Assembly (NCBI GenBank): GCA_035048495.1
Contig: CM068540.1
Location: 14,554,829 to 14,618,828 of the forward strand
Source: Euptelea pleiosperma
Lineage: Eukaryota > Streptophyta > Magnoliopsida > Ranunculales > Eupteleaceae
DNA length: 64,000 bases
Reading direction: 5' to 3'
Shown: positions 1 to 10,143 of the stretch, in pieces
How the letters are laid out: every line of letters starts with the position of its first letter
How positions within the stretch are numbered: the first letter of the stretch is position 1
The notes under the pieces: model-generated
Told to the model about the DNA's origin: nothing
The model's database searches: none
Seen by the model: only the letters and a program-made list of their open reading frames with translations
Program-made: the position numbers and the translations under genes

Positions 1-338
1 AGCATCTTCCAAAAACTTTGTGAAGTCTGTGTCACTTCTCTTTTCTTCATATTCTGGAATTTTCGCATCTTGTACATATCCAACTCTACATAACTCATAT
101 GTTTCTGACATTCCAATATCAAGTATGGCATCATTCGGTTCCTCCCCATGCCAAACAAAAGTATTATATGTCAATTCCATCACATTAATTATCAAGTGCT
201 CGAACACGTTTCACAACTCTTGCGTGTTAGGTTCTTACAATCTTTGCATGGGCATCTAATCCTTTCTGGGTCATCTGCATTTGCCTTAGCAAAAAATATA
301 AACTTCCTAACTCCATCTTGATACTCACGTGTAAGTCT
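1..338 (-). pseudogene. CACTA transposase N-terminal (transposase-associated) domain, partial and frameshifted
   Basis: Read on the minus strand from about 338 towards 1, one frame gives TREYQDGVRKFIFFAKANA followed by DDPERIRCPCKDCKN. The next frame gives VFEHLIINVMELTYNTFVWHG and continues to the window edge. This is the signature order of the transposase-associated domain of plant En/Spm TNP2-type proteins: a Y-x-x-G-V-x-x-F start, an RCPCxxC zinc-ligand cluster, an xHL block, then a WHGE block. The two halves are in different frames near 195-205, so this copy is broken. An upstream acceptor-like tttgtag (about 338-344) suggests an earlier exon. The catalytic transposase region would lie left of the window. 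Confidence 0.8.
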
Positions 339-569
339 ACAAAATACAATTTAAAAAACATTAAATCAAGCATGTCATAAGTCTACTGTGTAAATAGTAA
401 TTTAGGGTGTGCATTTTAAAACCTTTTTTGATGCATCCAATCTTTTTCCATGATCTTTCAAATAGGGATAAGCTCAATAAGTGCTAGCCAAATGAACCGT
501 TGTGACTCAAATTCTGTTGAAAGAATAAACAACAGGTAAAATATATAGAACAGTTGTTCCATATATAAC
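339..569. other. CACTA internal sequence with no recognisable gene
   Basis: AT-rich sequence between the transposase fragment and the nested LTR. No coding similarity was recognised. Its last five bases (ATAAC, 565-569) are the left target duplication of the solo LTR. Confidence 0.5.
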
Positions 570-3346
570 TGATATTCGCTCAAAAGTGCTTATTTTAAGC
601 AATTATCCTTTTAGCGTTATCGCACTCTCTTACGTAAAATATTCTATTTATCTACTTTTCTACGTAAGAGTCTCTTCGGTTGCGTAAAACACACTTTTCT
701 AGACGAAATGGTATATTTGCATGCATTAAACACATTTTTGGAATTCTAAATATAAAGCCATTTTGATCAAGTCTCATTACGTGTTTTTCTTTTGCAAGAA
801 ACCCGATTGGGCTATTCTCAAGACTTGTGGGCATGCGGTCGACCATAGAAGTCTAATATAAAAGCTTAAAGAGGCCACATGCTATGACTATAAGATATGG
901 GCCCAATACAGGCTGAGCATAATGATAGTAGAGCCAGACCAATGATTATCAACACAGTTTACAATAACTGCCTCATGAGTCTACTATTGTAGATGGACGA
1001 AGTGTCACTAAGAAAAAAATCAAGATCAAGATAATGGGTCAAGGAGCAGACCGACTGGCGGGCCAAAAATGTGGACGGTGATCTTTATTGAATTTGGACC
1101 ATTGTATGAACCAAGTCAAGGGGATGAAGTTATAGGCCATGGCCATGATGTGAACCAAGGACTAAGGGAAATTGTCAGTCGTAGATCTCGGTGAAAACAT
1201 AAAGGATGAGGTTTGATGAAATAGCAGAATCGGTTAGCAAGAAGAAACATAGAAGAAGGTGGGACCCGCTTGCTGAATGATGAGGGATTGGCACGAAAGG
1301 TTGTTGGGTTCTAATGGTGAAATCAAAGGAGGAAAGAGACAATACATGGAATCTTAAAGAAAGAGAATTTTGGCTACATTGATTGGACATTCTAAGAAAC
1401 TTGCAGTTGGACATGTATAGACAGCAAGGTAAAAGATACATACAATATACATGGACAGTTGGTAGTCGGCAAATTAAGGGTGGCCTATCATTGATAAAGG
1501 ATAATCTAATGGTGGTGAACAAGACACCAAGAAGCACGTGGTGGCATACAAGGAGAGAATGGGTAGAAAAAATGTTGAGAGTTGATGGACCAATAGTGGG
1601 CCAAATAAAGAAGAATGGCAAGGATGGACCCCAAGGTGCTGCCCATCATATAGTGGGGTCCACAAGAAGTACTCCCATATAAAGGAGAAAGAGAAAGAGA
1701 AGACCCTCTCTCTTTCATTCCCTTCTCCCACGTTCCTTCCCTCACCACGTTTTCTCCCACTCTCTCCCAATCTCATTACCGCCCCCTCTCACTTTCTATT
1801 CTAAAAAGAAAAAAAATGAAAACAAAGAAAGAAAGAGTAAGAAGAAGGAAAGAAGAGGGAGAAAGGGACGTCCTAACCTGCTGCTCCCCATTCAATCCTT
1901 CAAAAAAAAAACCATAGCAGCCGTTACCATCTCCCATCTCACCACATCTCGTCCTCTCCACATTCTCCACCATCTTCAAGCGCCCCCAACGATCTCCCTT
2001 TGCTGCTGCAACGATCAGCAGATCGTCTCCAAGTTCTCCTCTCCCAAGCCATCACCACCATCTCTCCAAAACGGTCTCTCCAATCGACTTCCCACTTCGG
2101 AACCAGCCACCTTCGCGTCCTTCTATCCACCGGCAGCAATAGCAGGTCCAACCTAGAACCATCTAGTTGCTGGTTCGACCTGCCCCTCACCTGCAACTCC
2201 AGAGGACCATCACCAATCCCCTCCTCCCCCTGCTTCTTGCAGATCGTTGGCCCCTCCAAAACCCTCCACCGTTTTTGGTGTTGCAAGTTGCAACACCAGC
2301 CACTGCAACACACCAGCCAAACGGACTGTACAACCTGCTGGTTCTCCTCCACCTTGCACTGCTAGCACCTCCAGTACCTTGATGTTCCTCATTTCTCCCA
2401 ATGATCCATGCAGATCAGATCTGCAACTCTCCTTAAAGAGATGTTCCACCATGTTTTCTCCCCTCACTAGCAGTACAGCTTGCAAACCTGCTTCTTTGAC
2501 CGGTCTCCAACCTGTGTGCCACATGGCCAGTCACCTTGGACGGCTTCCTGCTCCTAGTAGCCACCACTTCATCACGATCTCCATCAGTTGGGGCAACCTC
2601 CATGACTCATGGCTTGGTCGTGAGTCGACTTGTAGATCATGCCCAACACATCCACCATTCCAGCCACCATCATCTTCTCCATGTCCACTTGCTGCCCCTC
2701 TACTTTCCACGGCCGATCAACCATTGATCAGTCGAACGAGGGCTTATCGCAACCACTCATCCTAGGTAAGTCCTCGAGGTAACAAACTTTCTTCATTTTC
2801 TCTATCTAGGACTTTTTTTTTCTTTTTTTCTCTTATTTCTCTCTCTAGAATCTCTAGGTTTTCACTATCTCTCACACTTTCTCTCTCTAGACCTATTTTC
2901 TCTCTCTATTCTCTCTCTAGGACTTTCTCTCTCTAAGTTTCAATCTCTCTCTAGTTAATTTTTATTACTTTTTAGTAATTAGATTTTATTTTATTTTATT
3001 CAAGAAATGTAAGATTTATTTCAATTAATAAAAGAATTTCTTTTAAGTGCAATTTGTTATGGTTGATTTTTCTGTATGCTTCATAAATTCTCTCTAAAAA
3101 AAATGATTGTTTTAATGCTCGAACCCATCATTCTCACCTCTCCATCCTTCTATTTTTAGCAATTTCTGAGAAAAAGCCATCATTTTATGTCCTTGATTTG
3201 CGTGAACTAATCCCGAGTGCGGATCGACATCCGACACAAGCCACTATGCAAAATTGATCATTCTACAGGTTAAAAGTCTCGGATAATTATCAATGTGTTG
3301 ATTCTAGGGTTTCCGTAACCAACGACGCGGAAAAACCCTAGTTTCA
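570..3346 (+). mobile_element. Solo LTR, family A copy 1 (2777 bp)
   Basis: Starts TGATATTCGC and ends CCTAGTTTCA, so it has TG...CA termini. It is flanked by a perfect 5-bp target duplication, ATAAC at 565-569 and 3347-3351. The same ends occur on family A copy 2 at 10458-13032. No internal retrotransposon sequence or second LTR adjoins it, so it is a solo LTR left by LTR-LTR recombination. A TATA-like tatAAAGG (about 1677-1684) precedes a long C+T-rich transcribed-like stretch, and AATAAA occurs near 3025; both support plus orientation. The Pro/Ser/Thr-rich open frames inside are composition effects. The superfamily cannot be decided without the internal region; the length is typical of large plant Ty3 or Copia LTRs. 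Confidence 0.85.
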
Positions 3347-3351
3347 ATAAC

Positions 3352-3704
3352 AAAACATCTAGTAAGGAACGTCATCTTTCATCAAGCCCTACTTATGAAA
3401 GATAAATCAGTTGTACAAAGATCTAGATCCAAATTGTTTTCCTTTCCTTAGCTTATAATTTAGTATCTAGAAAGAAAACACATGTAGAAATTTCAACGAA
3501 GAGAATGACAATGGCCTTGTTTCAATTACAAAGAAGAGAATAAGAGGTAAAAAAATTAGAAAATCTATAAAAGGCAATCCTTTATTTCCTATATTTATCA
3601 ACTCACAATCACACCCCAGCTACTAGCTTTATAACAAAAGGAAACAACAATAGAACTTAAAAGCAACATGTTAGACCAATTTGTTTAAACATCATAACTT
3701 TATT
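3352..3704. other. CACTA internal sequence, no gene recognised
   Basis: AT-rich sequence directly after the solo LTR target duplication. No exon, terminal repeat or RNA gene could be supported. Confidence 0.4.
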
Positions 3705-3778
3705 ATTGGCGGCTGGAGACAATAACATCAGCCCCAAGTCTCATAGTGCTTGTCTTGAAGCCATTTCCATATGTGAGG
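3705..3778 (-). pseudogene. MORC-family ATPase exon fragment (CRT1/MORC-like)
   Basis: On the minus strand an acceptor-like tcagttttag (ending at 3779) precedes a short exon encoding TYGNGFKTSTMRLGADVIV followed by SSRQ and a stop. This is the highly conserved GHKL-ATPase block of plant MORC proteins (family consensus YGNGFKTSTMRLGADVIVFSR), which function in gene silencing and plant immunity. The family's next exon is absent, and no upstream GHKL exon was recognised at higher coordinates. It lies on the same strand as the CACTA transposase fragment, within the inferred element, so I read it as a captured exon, not a gene at its native site. Identity is confident; captured status is inference. 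Confidence 0.75.
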
Positions 3779-3780
3779 CT

Positions 3781-5139
3781 AAAACTGACCAATTAATATA
3801 AAAGAAGAAAAGCACGAGTAGAAAAAAAAATGCAAAATGAGGAGCATAGGATTCATACACTGTCCAATGGCAGATTTTCATTTCTTATTCGAAAAACCAA
3901 CAACATGAGTTTTCATAGAATTCAAAGCATCCTCAAATGTGGTTATAGAGGAATATTTGAAACAAGTAAAAGAATGATTGCCTACCAACACAACTTGAAG
4001 ATCAAAAGACCTGCAAGACTGGCCTCTTCCCAACCCTCTTGATCTTTTTATCCATCTGCCCTATAAGCAAATTTAGCTCTAGACAGCAACTTGTTGATTG
4101 ATAAGGCCCGCACACAAGCAACCACAATTATCCGCACCATTTTGTACACATTCATGCACACACATGCTTTCTATAATTAGAAAACAGCTAGCACATGAAG
4201 GTTTGGAACAATGGGGCATAAACATTGCCTCTTTATTTTGGAGATGTGTTATCCAATAAAAAGCATAAGGTTAAAAAATATAATTAAGCACAAGAAAGCT
4301 AAGACGACACTTGTACATAAACATCTTAATAGACAGTGTTTAGATACTTGATGTTGATAAGAGGTTCTAATCAATTGAATAATGAAAAAAGAAAAAAAAA
4401 TGATAAAAAACAAAACTGATTTTGGATGCAATCTCTTCTACCTACAAGCAACAAAAACTCCCAAATCATTTCAGTTCATCCTAAAGTGATGGAATTGTTG
4501 AACCACACTTTTAAATGGAAAACCATAGATCCATTTCTTATGGACATTAATTTTAGGCTAAAAATAGCATTTGAAATGATGAAATAGTGCAGATCCTGTA
4601 GAAGACAACATGCATATTGCATTTTACAATTAAAGAAAAATAAATGGAAAGCATATTCTAGCAAACCGTACTACAAGCAGACCTCATGTCAAGAATTAAA
4701 GGATAACACATTATTAGCTCATAAAATCATCTTAAAATGATAAATGGAACAAGACTTGACTTTCTACAAGATCCTAATAGTCTGCCACATCCCACAATGT
4801 CTATGTACCTGCAAGCTCCTAGCTCTATGAAAAAATGTAAAGACAAAAAAATTCAGAGGTCCAAAAGGTATATGACTTAAAGTGACATTAAAGGCAGCCT
4901 CCCCCCATCCCAAATCAAACACACTGTGAATACTATATCTCCTAGCAACACCTAGTAGACTTGTGCCAAGTGTCAACTGTGGGTAGCAACACCTAGTGGA
5001 CTTGTGCCAAGTGCCAAGGTGGACTCCCCTTCAAGCTATGGGATCCACATGTAATCTAACTTTCAAAATCTATGAAGGATTGGGTGTCCCTTTGGATTTT
5101 AAAGAAAATCATGCAAAACTAACATTTACTTACTTGAAG
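3781..5139. other. AT-rich sequence with no supported gene
   Basis: Several short open frames are present, but none shows family motifs or convincing splice structure. A short direct repeat (caacacctagt.gacttgtgccaagtg) occurs twice, near 4947-4971 and 4987-5011. Confidence 0.4.
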
Positions 5140-5484
5140 CAAGGTTTAAAGGAGGCTATTTTAACGTTTTAACGGACTGGGGGCGTTACAGTTAAATTGA
5201 AACGGCGAGGGGCAAAAATGGGAAAAATGGAATTAAGCGGATTTTAACAGAAAAATGGCGCTGAAATTCAAAATTTGGAATTTGAAATTTTCAAAAAAAA
5301 AAAATGGAATTTAACAGCTGTTTTTTTTTCCCATAAGTTTTCAGAATTTAACGGCCTTTAAAAAAAAATGGTTGTTAAATTCAAAGCGTCAAAACCTTTT
5401 AAACGGTTTTAATGGAAACGGGCTTGGGGCGTTACCATTTAAACGGCCGTTAAAACCATTTAAACAGCCGTTTTTAAAACCATG
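5140..5484. mobile_element. hAT-like MITE, CAAGGTTTAAA family
   Basis: Starts CAAGGTTTAAAGGAGGC and ends TTTTTAAAACCATG, which are the imperfect inverted ends of the family. The interior has the family's TTTTAACGG/CCGTTAAAA motifs and a central AAATTCAAAATTT block. The flanking 8-mers do not match, so this copy is old or rearranged. Confidence 0.65.
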
Positions 5485-5759
5485 CTATGATGGATTGGTT
5501 AAACAGAATAAATCAAACTAATTTTATGATTAAACTCTTCTATCTAACAACAACATTATGAGCCACGTGCACTCTTTGACACCGCTGACCATATGGATGT
5601 TTAACAAAAAATTAGCTCGATTGCGATTTCTAGCTGTTTAATCAAACAAAGTAGGGACACAAACTAATCCTAGAGATTAATACACAAAAACAATCCCTAC
5701 TTACGGCTGACCCCTAGATATAAAAAAATCAAAAAGTTTGCATATTTCGATGACTTTAT

Positions 5760-5899
5760 GATTCCCCTCTTTTTGCTTCTTTTGTTATTTGTAAGCATAT
5801 AAGGTCTTGGAAGCTTACCCGGGTTCTTTTCAGCCACTCCCAAAAACAGAACCTTAAGCTTCAATGCTTCAAAGTTCGCTGGCCCAAACAGCCTCACAA
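5760..5899 (-). pseudogene. STAY-GREEN (SGR/NYE1-like) exon fragment
   Basis: The minus strand has acceptor-like tttttaatcag, then VVRLFGPANFEALKLKVLF, LGVAEKNPGKLPRPYMLT and N. This matches the conserved N-terminal block of STAY-GREEN proteins (RLFGPAxFEAsKLKVLFLGV-EK-PGKLPRtYxLTHsD). Those are chloroplast Mg-dechelatases that start chlorophyll breakdown. After YMLTNNK the similarity stops: the expected HSDITxxLTLAIS segment is replaced by unrelated Lys/Ser-rich sequence that runs to a stop near 5697. No transit-peptide exon was recognised upstream. It is a gene fragment, probably captured by the surrounding CACTA element, with the same orientation as the MORC fragment and the transposase. 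Confidence 0.75.
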
Positions 5900-6226
5900 C
5901 CTGATTAAAAATTCAATGGAAAATCAAAAACAGCACATGGCCAAGAAATGAGGCAGGTCCAAAAGGACCACACCAACAGTGTGTGAGACACAAATGGCTA
6001 GGTTGGCCATATTGATGCAAATTAAAGTGATGTGGAACCCAAATAGATCAAACCAATGCAAGAATAACACATGAACTATACAGCATTACTATGGCCTGCT
6101 CTCTAAAACATCAATGTCATCACTTGGCTTATTACCAAACAACTCCCAAGTTCACCATAATCACTGCTACCAAGAATCAAAGGTAAAGAAAATATATGAA
6201 TGAATCAATGCTGATAATGCCTTACC

Positions 6227-6308
6227 AATGAGGGGTCAGATCTGCACCAATGCTGCAAGCCTCCTTGACATTTGGTATGGGACCCACTTCAGTGATACAT
6301 TTTACCTG
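6227..6308 (-). other. Exon-like segment of unknown gene
   Basis: On the minus strand, ttatacttcag acceptor, then an open stretch encoding VKCITEVGPIPNVKEACSI and GADLTPH, then a donor-like TTG|GTAAGG. Clean splice signals on both sides and a non-repetitive peptide suggest a real captured exon. Its phase does not join productively to the STAY-GREEN exon at 5899. I do not recognise the protein. Confidence 0.4.
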
Positions 6309-6941
6309 AAGTATAAAGGAAATTAGAACCAAATATAATCAAAAGTAGGGAAACATAAATTGTTCCCAGAGAAAATGGACAGAAGAAGCCATGCAACCAA
6401 CAATACCAATGCACAAATCCATAAGAAATTCAGTTTGTTCTAATATGAATTAACTAACACTAAAAAAATGAGTTTTGAAGTGAACGAACTTCAAAACTGT
6501 GCAACTGAAACATCAGTTGGGGTGGTCAGTCGGAATAAGAGCTTTTGACATGATATACAGGTTCTTCAATAACTACCTCAAGCTTATCGATACATATGCT
6601 AGGCTCTTCTTTTATTCTAATGCTGCCATGGAGTGGGTAGTTTAGTTGATAAAATGCTTGGCTGATTTCATACTAAGATCGTATGTTCAACTTGGTGGTC
6701 AAAATCTTTTGATTTCCAAACTTAGGCTTGACTATAAGACAATGAAAACTTAACAGTTTCTTAATAAGACCATTTGAGTTGATAATAAGCTTGGAACACA
6801 AAAAGAAATTAACATTTGTGAAATTAATACTAGTGATAGAGAGAAATAGAGAGGAATCCACAAACATAAACATGCAAGGTAAAAAAGAAAAGAAGGAAAA
6901 CTTTCATGTAAAGAAGGAGAGAATCAAACTTTGACAAACCT

Positions 6942-7296
6942 GTGCACGAATCAGTCCACAAACCTCCCGAAACAATAGGGGAATCGTCCAATGCAAGCAG
7001 GCAAGAGAATCCTTGGGTTCAATTTGGATTGTTGTGTAGGGTGTACGTGGGCGTATAGATGGAAGGGAAAGAGTAGGACTTGGGTGAATTAGGGCACGAA
7101 ACGCAGTGGGACTTGGGAGAATTAGGGCACGAAACACTGTGAAACTTGGGCGATTTAGGGCATGAAACACAGGTTTTTGATTTGGATGAATGTGGAGGTG
7201 TAGTGATTGGAGGAGGGAATTTAGGGTTTCGGGAAGCAGAAGAGAGGGGATTTGCAAATGATTTGAAATGAGGGAAGAAGAGGACATCATCAACAT
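6942..7296 (-). other. Possible first exon with three short in-frame repeats
   Basis: An open frame starts at an ATG at 7296 (MLMMSSSSLISNHLQ...), is Leu/Ser/Pro-rich and ends at a donor-like CACAG|GTTTGT near 6942. Within it a unit of about 33 bp (tttcgtgccctaattc.cccaagt) is repeated three times, giving VFHALN-RPS, VFRALI-LPS and AFRALI-HPS. This could be an organelle-targeting leader, a captured exon or a chance frame near the CACTA 5' end. No family was recognised. Confidence 0.3.
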
Positions 7297-7802
7297 CTCA
7301 AGACATCTTTCATCCTCTCTTTCTCATGTAGTGGCCTCGATGTCATCATAACGAACCAGTCAAGAGCCATGTTGAGCTAGGGTTTAATTGAGATGGAACT
7401 TGTTCTTCAACGGCGGGAAAGGAAGAGCTGACGGAGATGAAACTGATGAATGAGGATGATAAGGGCTGATGGTGGTGGGGATTTTCTACAGAGAAGGAGA
7501 GGAAGGGAGGAGACGAAGAAGAAGGGCAACTTGTGGGAAGGGGAAAAGGTAAAACTTAAAGAGTCGATAAAAAATAAAAAGGGGTTTAGACTTTCGTGCG
7601 GGATTTAGCAGAAAAAATTATTAGCGTTCCGCGAATGAACGCTGTAAAGTATATATTGTTATTGATAACAATCGATAGTTTTAAGTACTAAATAGGATTA
7701 ACTGCGTTCACGAATGGAATGCCATAATAAATAAAAATTAAATGACGTTTTCTTCTAAATGTCATGAACGTTATGCCATCATAGGCATAATTTGTTGTAG
7801 TG

Positions 7803-8412
7803 AATCGACTCAACAAGTAGTACATGGAGGTAGTAACCCAAGCAGCGATAAACCATTGAGTGGGAAGAAAGTCTTAGTGGCTGAAGATGTCATGATCTTA
7901 CGCAAGGTGGCTGAGGATTTACTTAATCGCCTTGGTGCAACTATTGAATTTTGTGAGAATGGCGAAGAAGCTACAAAACAAGTCTATAAAGCTCTATAGG
8001 AAACTAATCAAATGACACAAGGAACTTCAAAGATTCTTCCTTATGATTATATTTTCATGGATTGCGAGGTAAAATATAATTTTCATTTCTTTGACCTTGC
8101 ATTAAAAGTTGCATCCTCTATATGGCTCGTGTTATTCGTTAAATATGAAAACATGTTGTCATCATAACCATCATGCATATGCACTATTGAGAGGTTGTGC
8201 AACTGCATTTAAAAGTAAACTATTCAAATATTTATGATTCTTTCTCCTAGGAAACAATTTTTGGGTCTTTAGTTTAGTGTTTTATTGCTTTCAGATGCCG
8301 ATAATGAATGGGTATGAAGCAACAAGACAAATACGGATGGAAGAGAGACGGTATGATGTTCACATTCACTTTATAGCACAAACAGCTCATGCAGCGGCTA
8401 AGGAAGCAACTA
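7803..8412 (+). pseudogene. Array unit 1: CKI1-like receiver fragment, 5'-truncated by CACTA
   Basis: Exon A remnant 7803-8068 begins in the linker (STQQVVHGGSNPSSDKPLSG) and gives KKVLVAEDVMILRKVAEDLL with the acidic pair of a receiver. It has an in-frame TAG where other units read CAG (KAL-stop, 7997-7999), then ends FMDCE with the phospho-acceptor Asp. Intron donor GAG|GTAAAA and acceptor TTTCAG (to 8294) are intact. Exon B is 8295-8412 (MPIMNGYEATRQIRMEERRY, then FIAQTAHAAAKEA), ending at the MITE. The left end is the CACTA insertion point. Confidence 0.85.
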
Positions 8413-8773
8413 ACGGTCGTTATTTTTTCGTTATAACGAAAATAACAACTGTTATTTTCTGAAAAATTTTGTAAAAAAAATGGTCGTTATTTTCATTTTT
8501 TTCGTTATTTTCTGTTATATTCAGTTTTTTTCCGTTATTTTCCATATTTGAAATTTTGAAATTCAAATTTTAAAATTCAAAATTTGAATTTAATCGCCAT
8601 TTTTTCTATTTTTTTCCATTATTTTCCGTTATTTCTATTTTTTCTGTTACTTTTCGTTTTATCCGTTATTTTCTCATTTTTTTCTGTTTTTGCCCCTTAG
8701 CATTTTTTTTCATTATAACAGAAAAAACGGTAACGCCCCCAGTCTGTTATACCGTTATAACAGTCCCCTTTAA

Positions 8774-9810
8774 TATGGGAACAAAATTAAAAGATGTTCC
8801 TATGAGTATCACAGACGAAATGGGTCATATATTGCCTCTCCATAGAATGACAAGTTCTAGAAGTACATTGAGTTGCATACTAACCGTGATTCATGCTGGT
8901 CCTAGACCTTTCTCAGAGATGTGTTCTATTGTCGCTAATTTTAATAGAGATCTCCATGACTCTCAATGTAAGGTTGTTTGGTTAGACAACCCTATTACTT
9001 CTAGCAAGGAACTGAGAACCCCAAGGAGAAAATGCTAGTTCCTTGTAATCACATTGTAATTAAACCATTTCATGGGACTCGCTTATATCGAGTGCTAGGA
9101 ATGTTACCAGAATTTGGGGGTACCATCCAAGGCTATGCAGCTAAAACCATAAAGGAAGTTAAACAACCTTCTACATCTACAGATCCTAGTCCATTTACAA
9201 AATCGACTCAACAAGTAGTACATGGAGGTAGTAACCCAAGCAGTGATAAACCATTGAGTGGGAAGAAAATCTTAGTGGCTGAAGATGTCATGATCTTACG
9301 CAAGGTGGCTGAGGTTTTACTTAATCACCTTGGTGCAACTATTGAATTTTGTGAGAATGGCAAAAAAGCTGCAAAACAAGTCTGTACAGCTCTACAAGAA
9401 ACTAATCAAATGACACAAGGAACTTCAAAGATTCTTCCTTATGATTATATTTTCATGGATTACGAGGTAAAATATAATTTTCATTTTTTGACACTTGCCT
9501 TAAAAGTTGCATCCTCTAAATGGCTTGTGTTATTCGTTAAATATGAAAACCTGTTGTCATCATAACCACAATGCATATGCACTATTGAGAGGTCTTGCAA
9601 CTGCATTTAGAAGTATACTATTCAAATATTTATGATTCTTTCTCTTAGGAAATAATTTTTGGGTCTTTAGTTTAGTGTTTTATTGTTTTCAGATTCCGAT
9701 AATGAATGGGTATGAAGCAACAAGACAAATACGGATGGAAGAGAGATGGTATGATGTTCACATTCCCATTATGGCACTAACAGCTCATGCAGCGGCTGAG
9801 GAAGCAAATA
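8774..9810 (+). pseudogene. Array unit 2: CKI1-like pseudo-receiver + receiver fragment
   Basis: Exon A 8774-9466 encodes MGTKLKDVPMSITDEMGHIL, the SRSTLSCILTVI segment, VVWLDNP and IVIKPFHGTRLYRVL of the pseudo-receiver, then the linker and ILVAEDVMILRKVAEVLL. A 1-bp loss in the segment after ITSSKEL (about 9015-9025) splits it into two frames. The receiver frame from 9032 has no TAG at the CAG site and reaches FMDYE, keeping the Asp. Donor and acceptor (TTTTCAG to 9692) are intact. Exon B 9693-9810 starts IPIMNGYEATRQIR (Met to Ile) and ends at the MITE. Confidence 0.85.
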
Positions 9811-10143
9811 ACGGCCGTTATTTTTCTGTTATAACGAAAAAAACGATCGTTATTTTCTGGAAAATTTTGTGAAAAAAATGGCCGTTATTTCCGTTATACT
9901 CCGTTATTTTCCATTTTTGAAATTTTGAAATTCAAATTTTAAAATTCAAAATTTGAGTTTCAGCGCCATTTTTTTCGTTTTTTTCCATTATTTTCCGTTA
10001 TTTCTGTTTTTTTCTGTCATTTCTGTTAGTTTCGTTATTTTCTCATTTTTTTCGTTTTTGCCCCTGTGCGTTTTTTTTTTTGTTATAATGGAAAAAACGG
10101 TAACGCCCCCAGTCCATTATACCGTTATAACGGTACCCTTTAA

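Larger units (their letters stand above)
1..7802 (-). mobile_element. CACTA (En/Spm) transposon, right-hand part, carrying host gene fragments
   Basis: The right terminus ends at 7802 in TTTGTTGTAGTG, the reverse complement of a CACTACAACAAA terminal inverted repeat. Just inside it, 7620-7790 holds repeated short subterminal motifs of the type gaacg/cgttc (for example around 7625, 7637, 7706, 7767), as is usual for CACTA ends. The transposase fragment at 1-338 lies on the minus strand in the same element. The left terminus is outside the window. The element sits inside a unit of the histidine-kinase array: sequence resumes at 7803 in the middle of its linker exon. A solo LTR (570-3346) is nested in it, and fragments of MORC and STAY-GREEN genes lie on the same strand. 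That all of 1-7802 is one element is inferred from orientation and the single terminus. Confidence 0.7.

Noticed and set aside
20..259. 79-codon plus-strand open frame at the left edge
   Set aside because: It is the antisense shadow of the minus-strand CACTA transposase domain.
1939..2765. Several overlapping 70-170 codon open frames on both strands
   Set aside because: They lie in the C+T-rich part of solo LTR A1, are Pro/Ser/Thr- or Arg/Gly-rich in every frame, and match no family; open frames here follow from composition.
5697..5760. Extending the STAY-GREEN exon to the stop at 5697
   Set aside because: After YMLTNNK the residues (RSKKRGIIKSSK...) no longer follow the family, so the homologous exon is taken to end near 5760.
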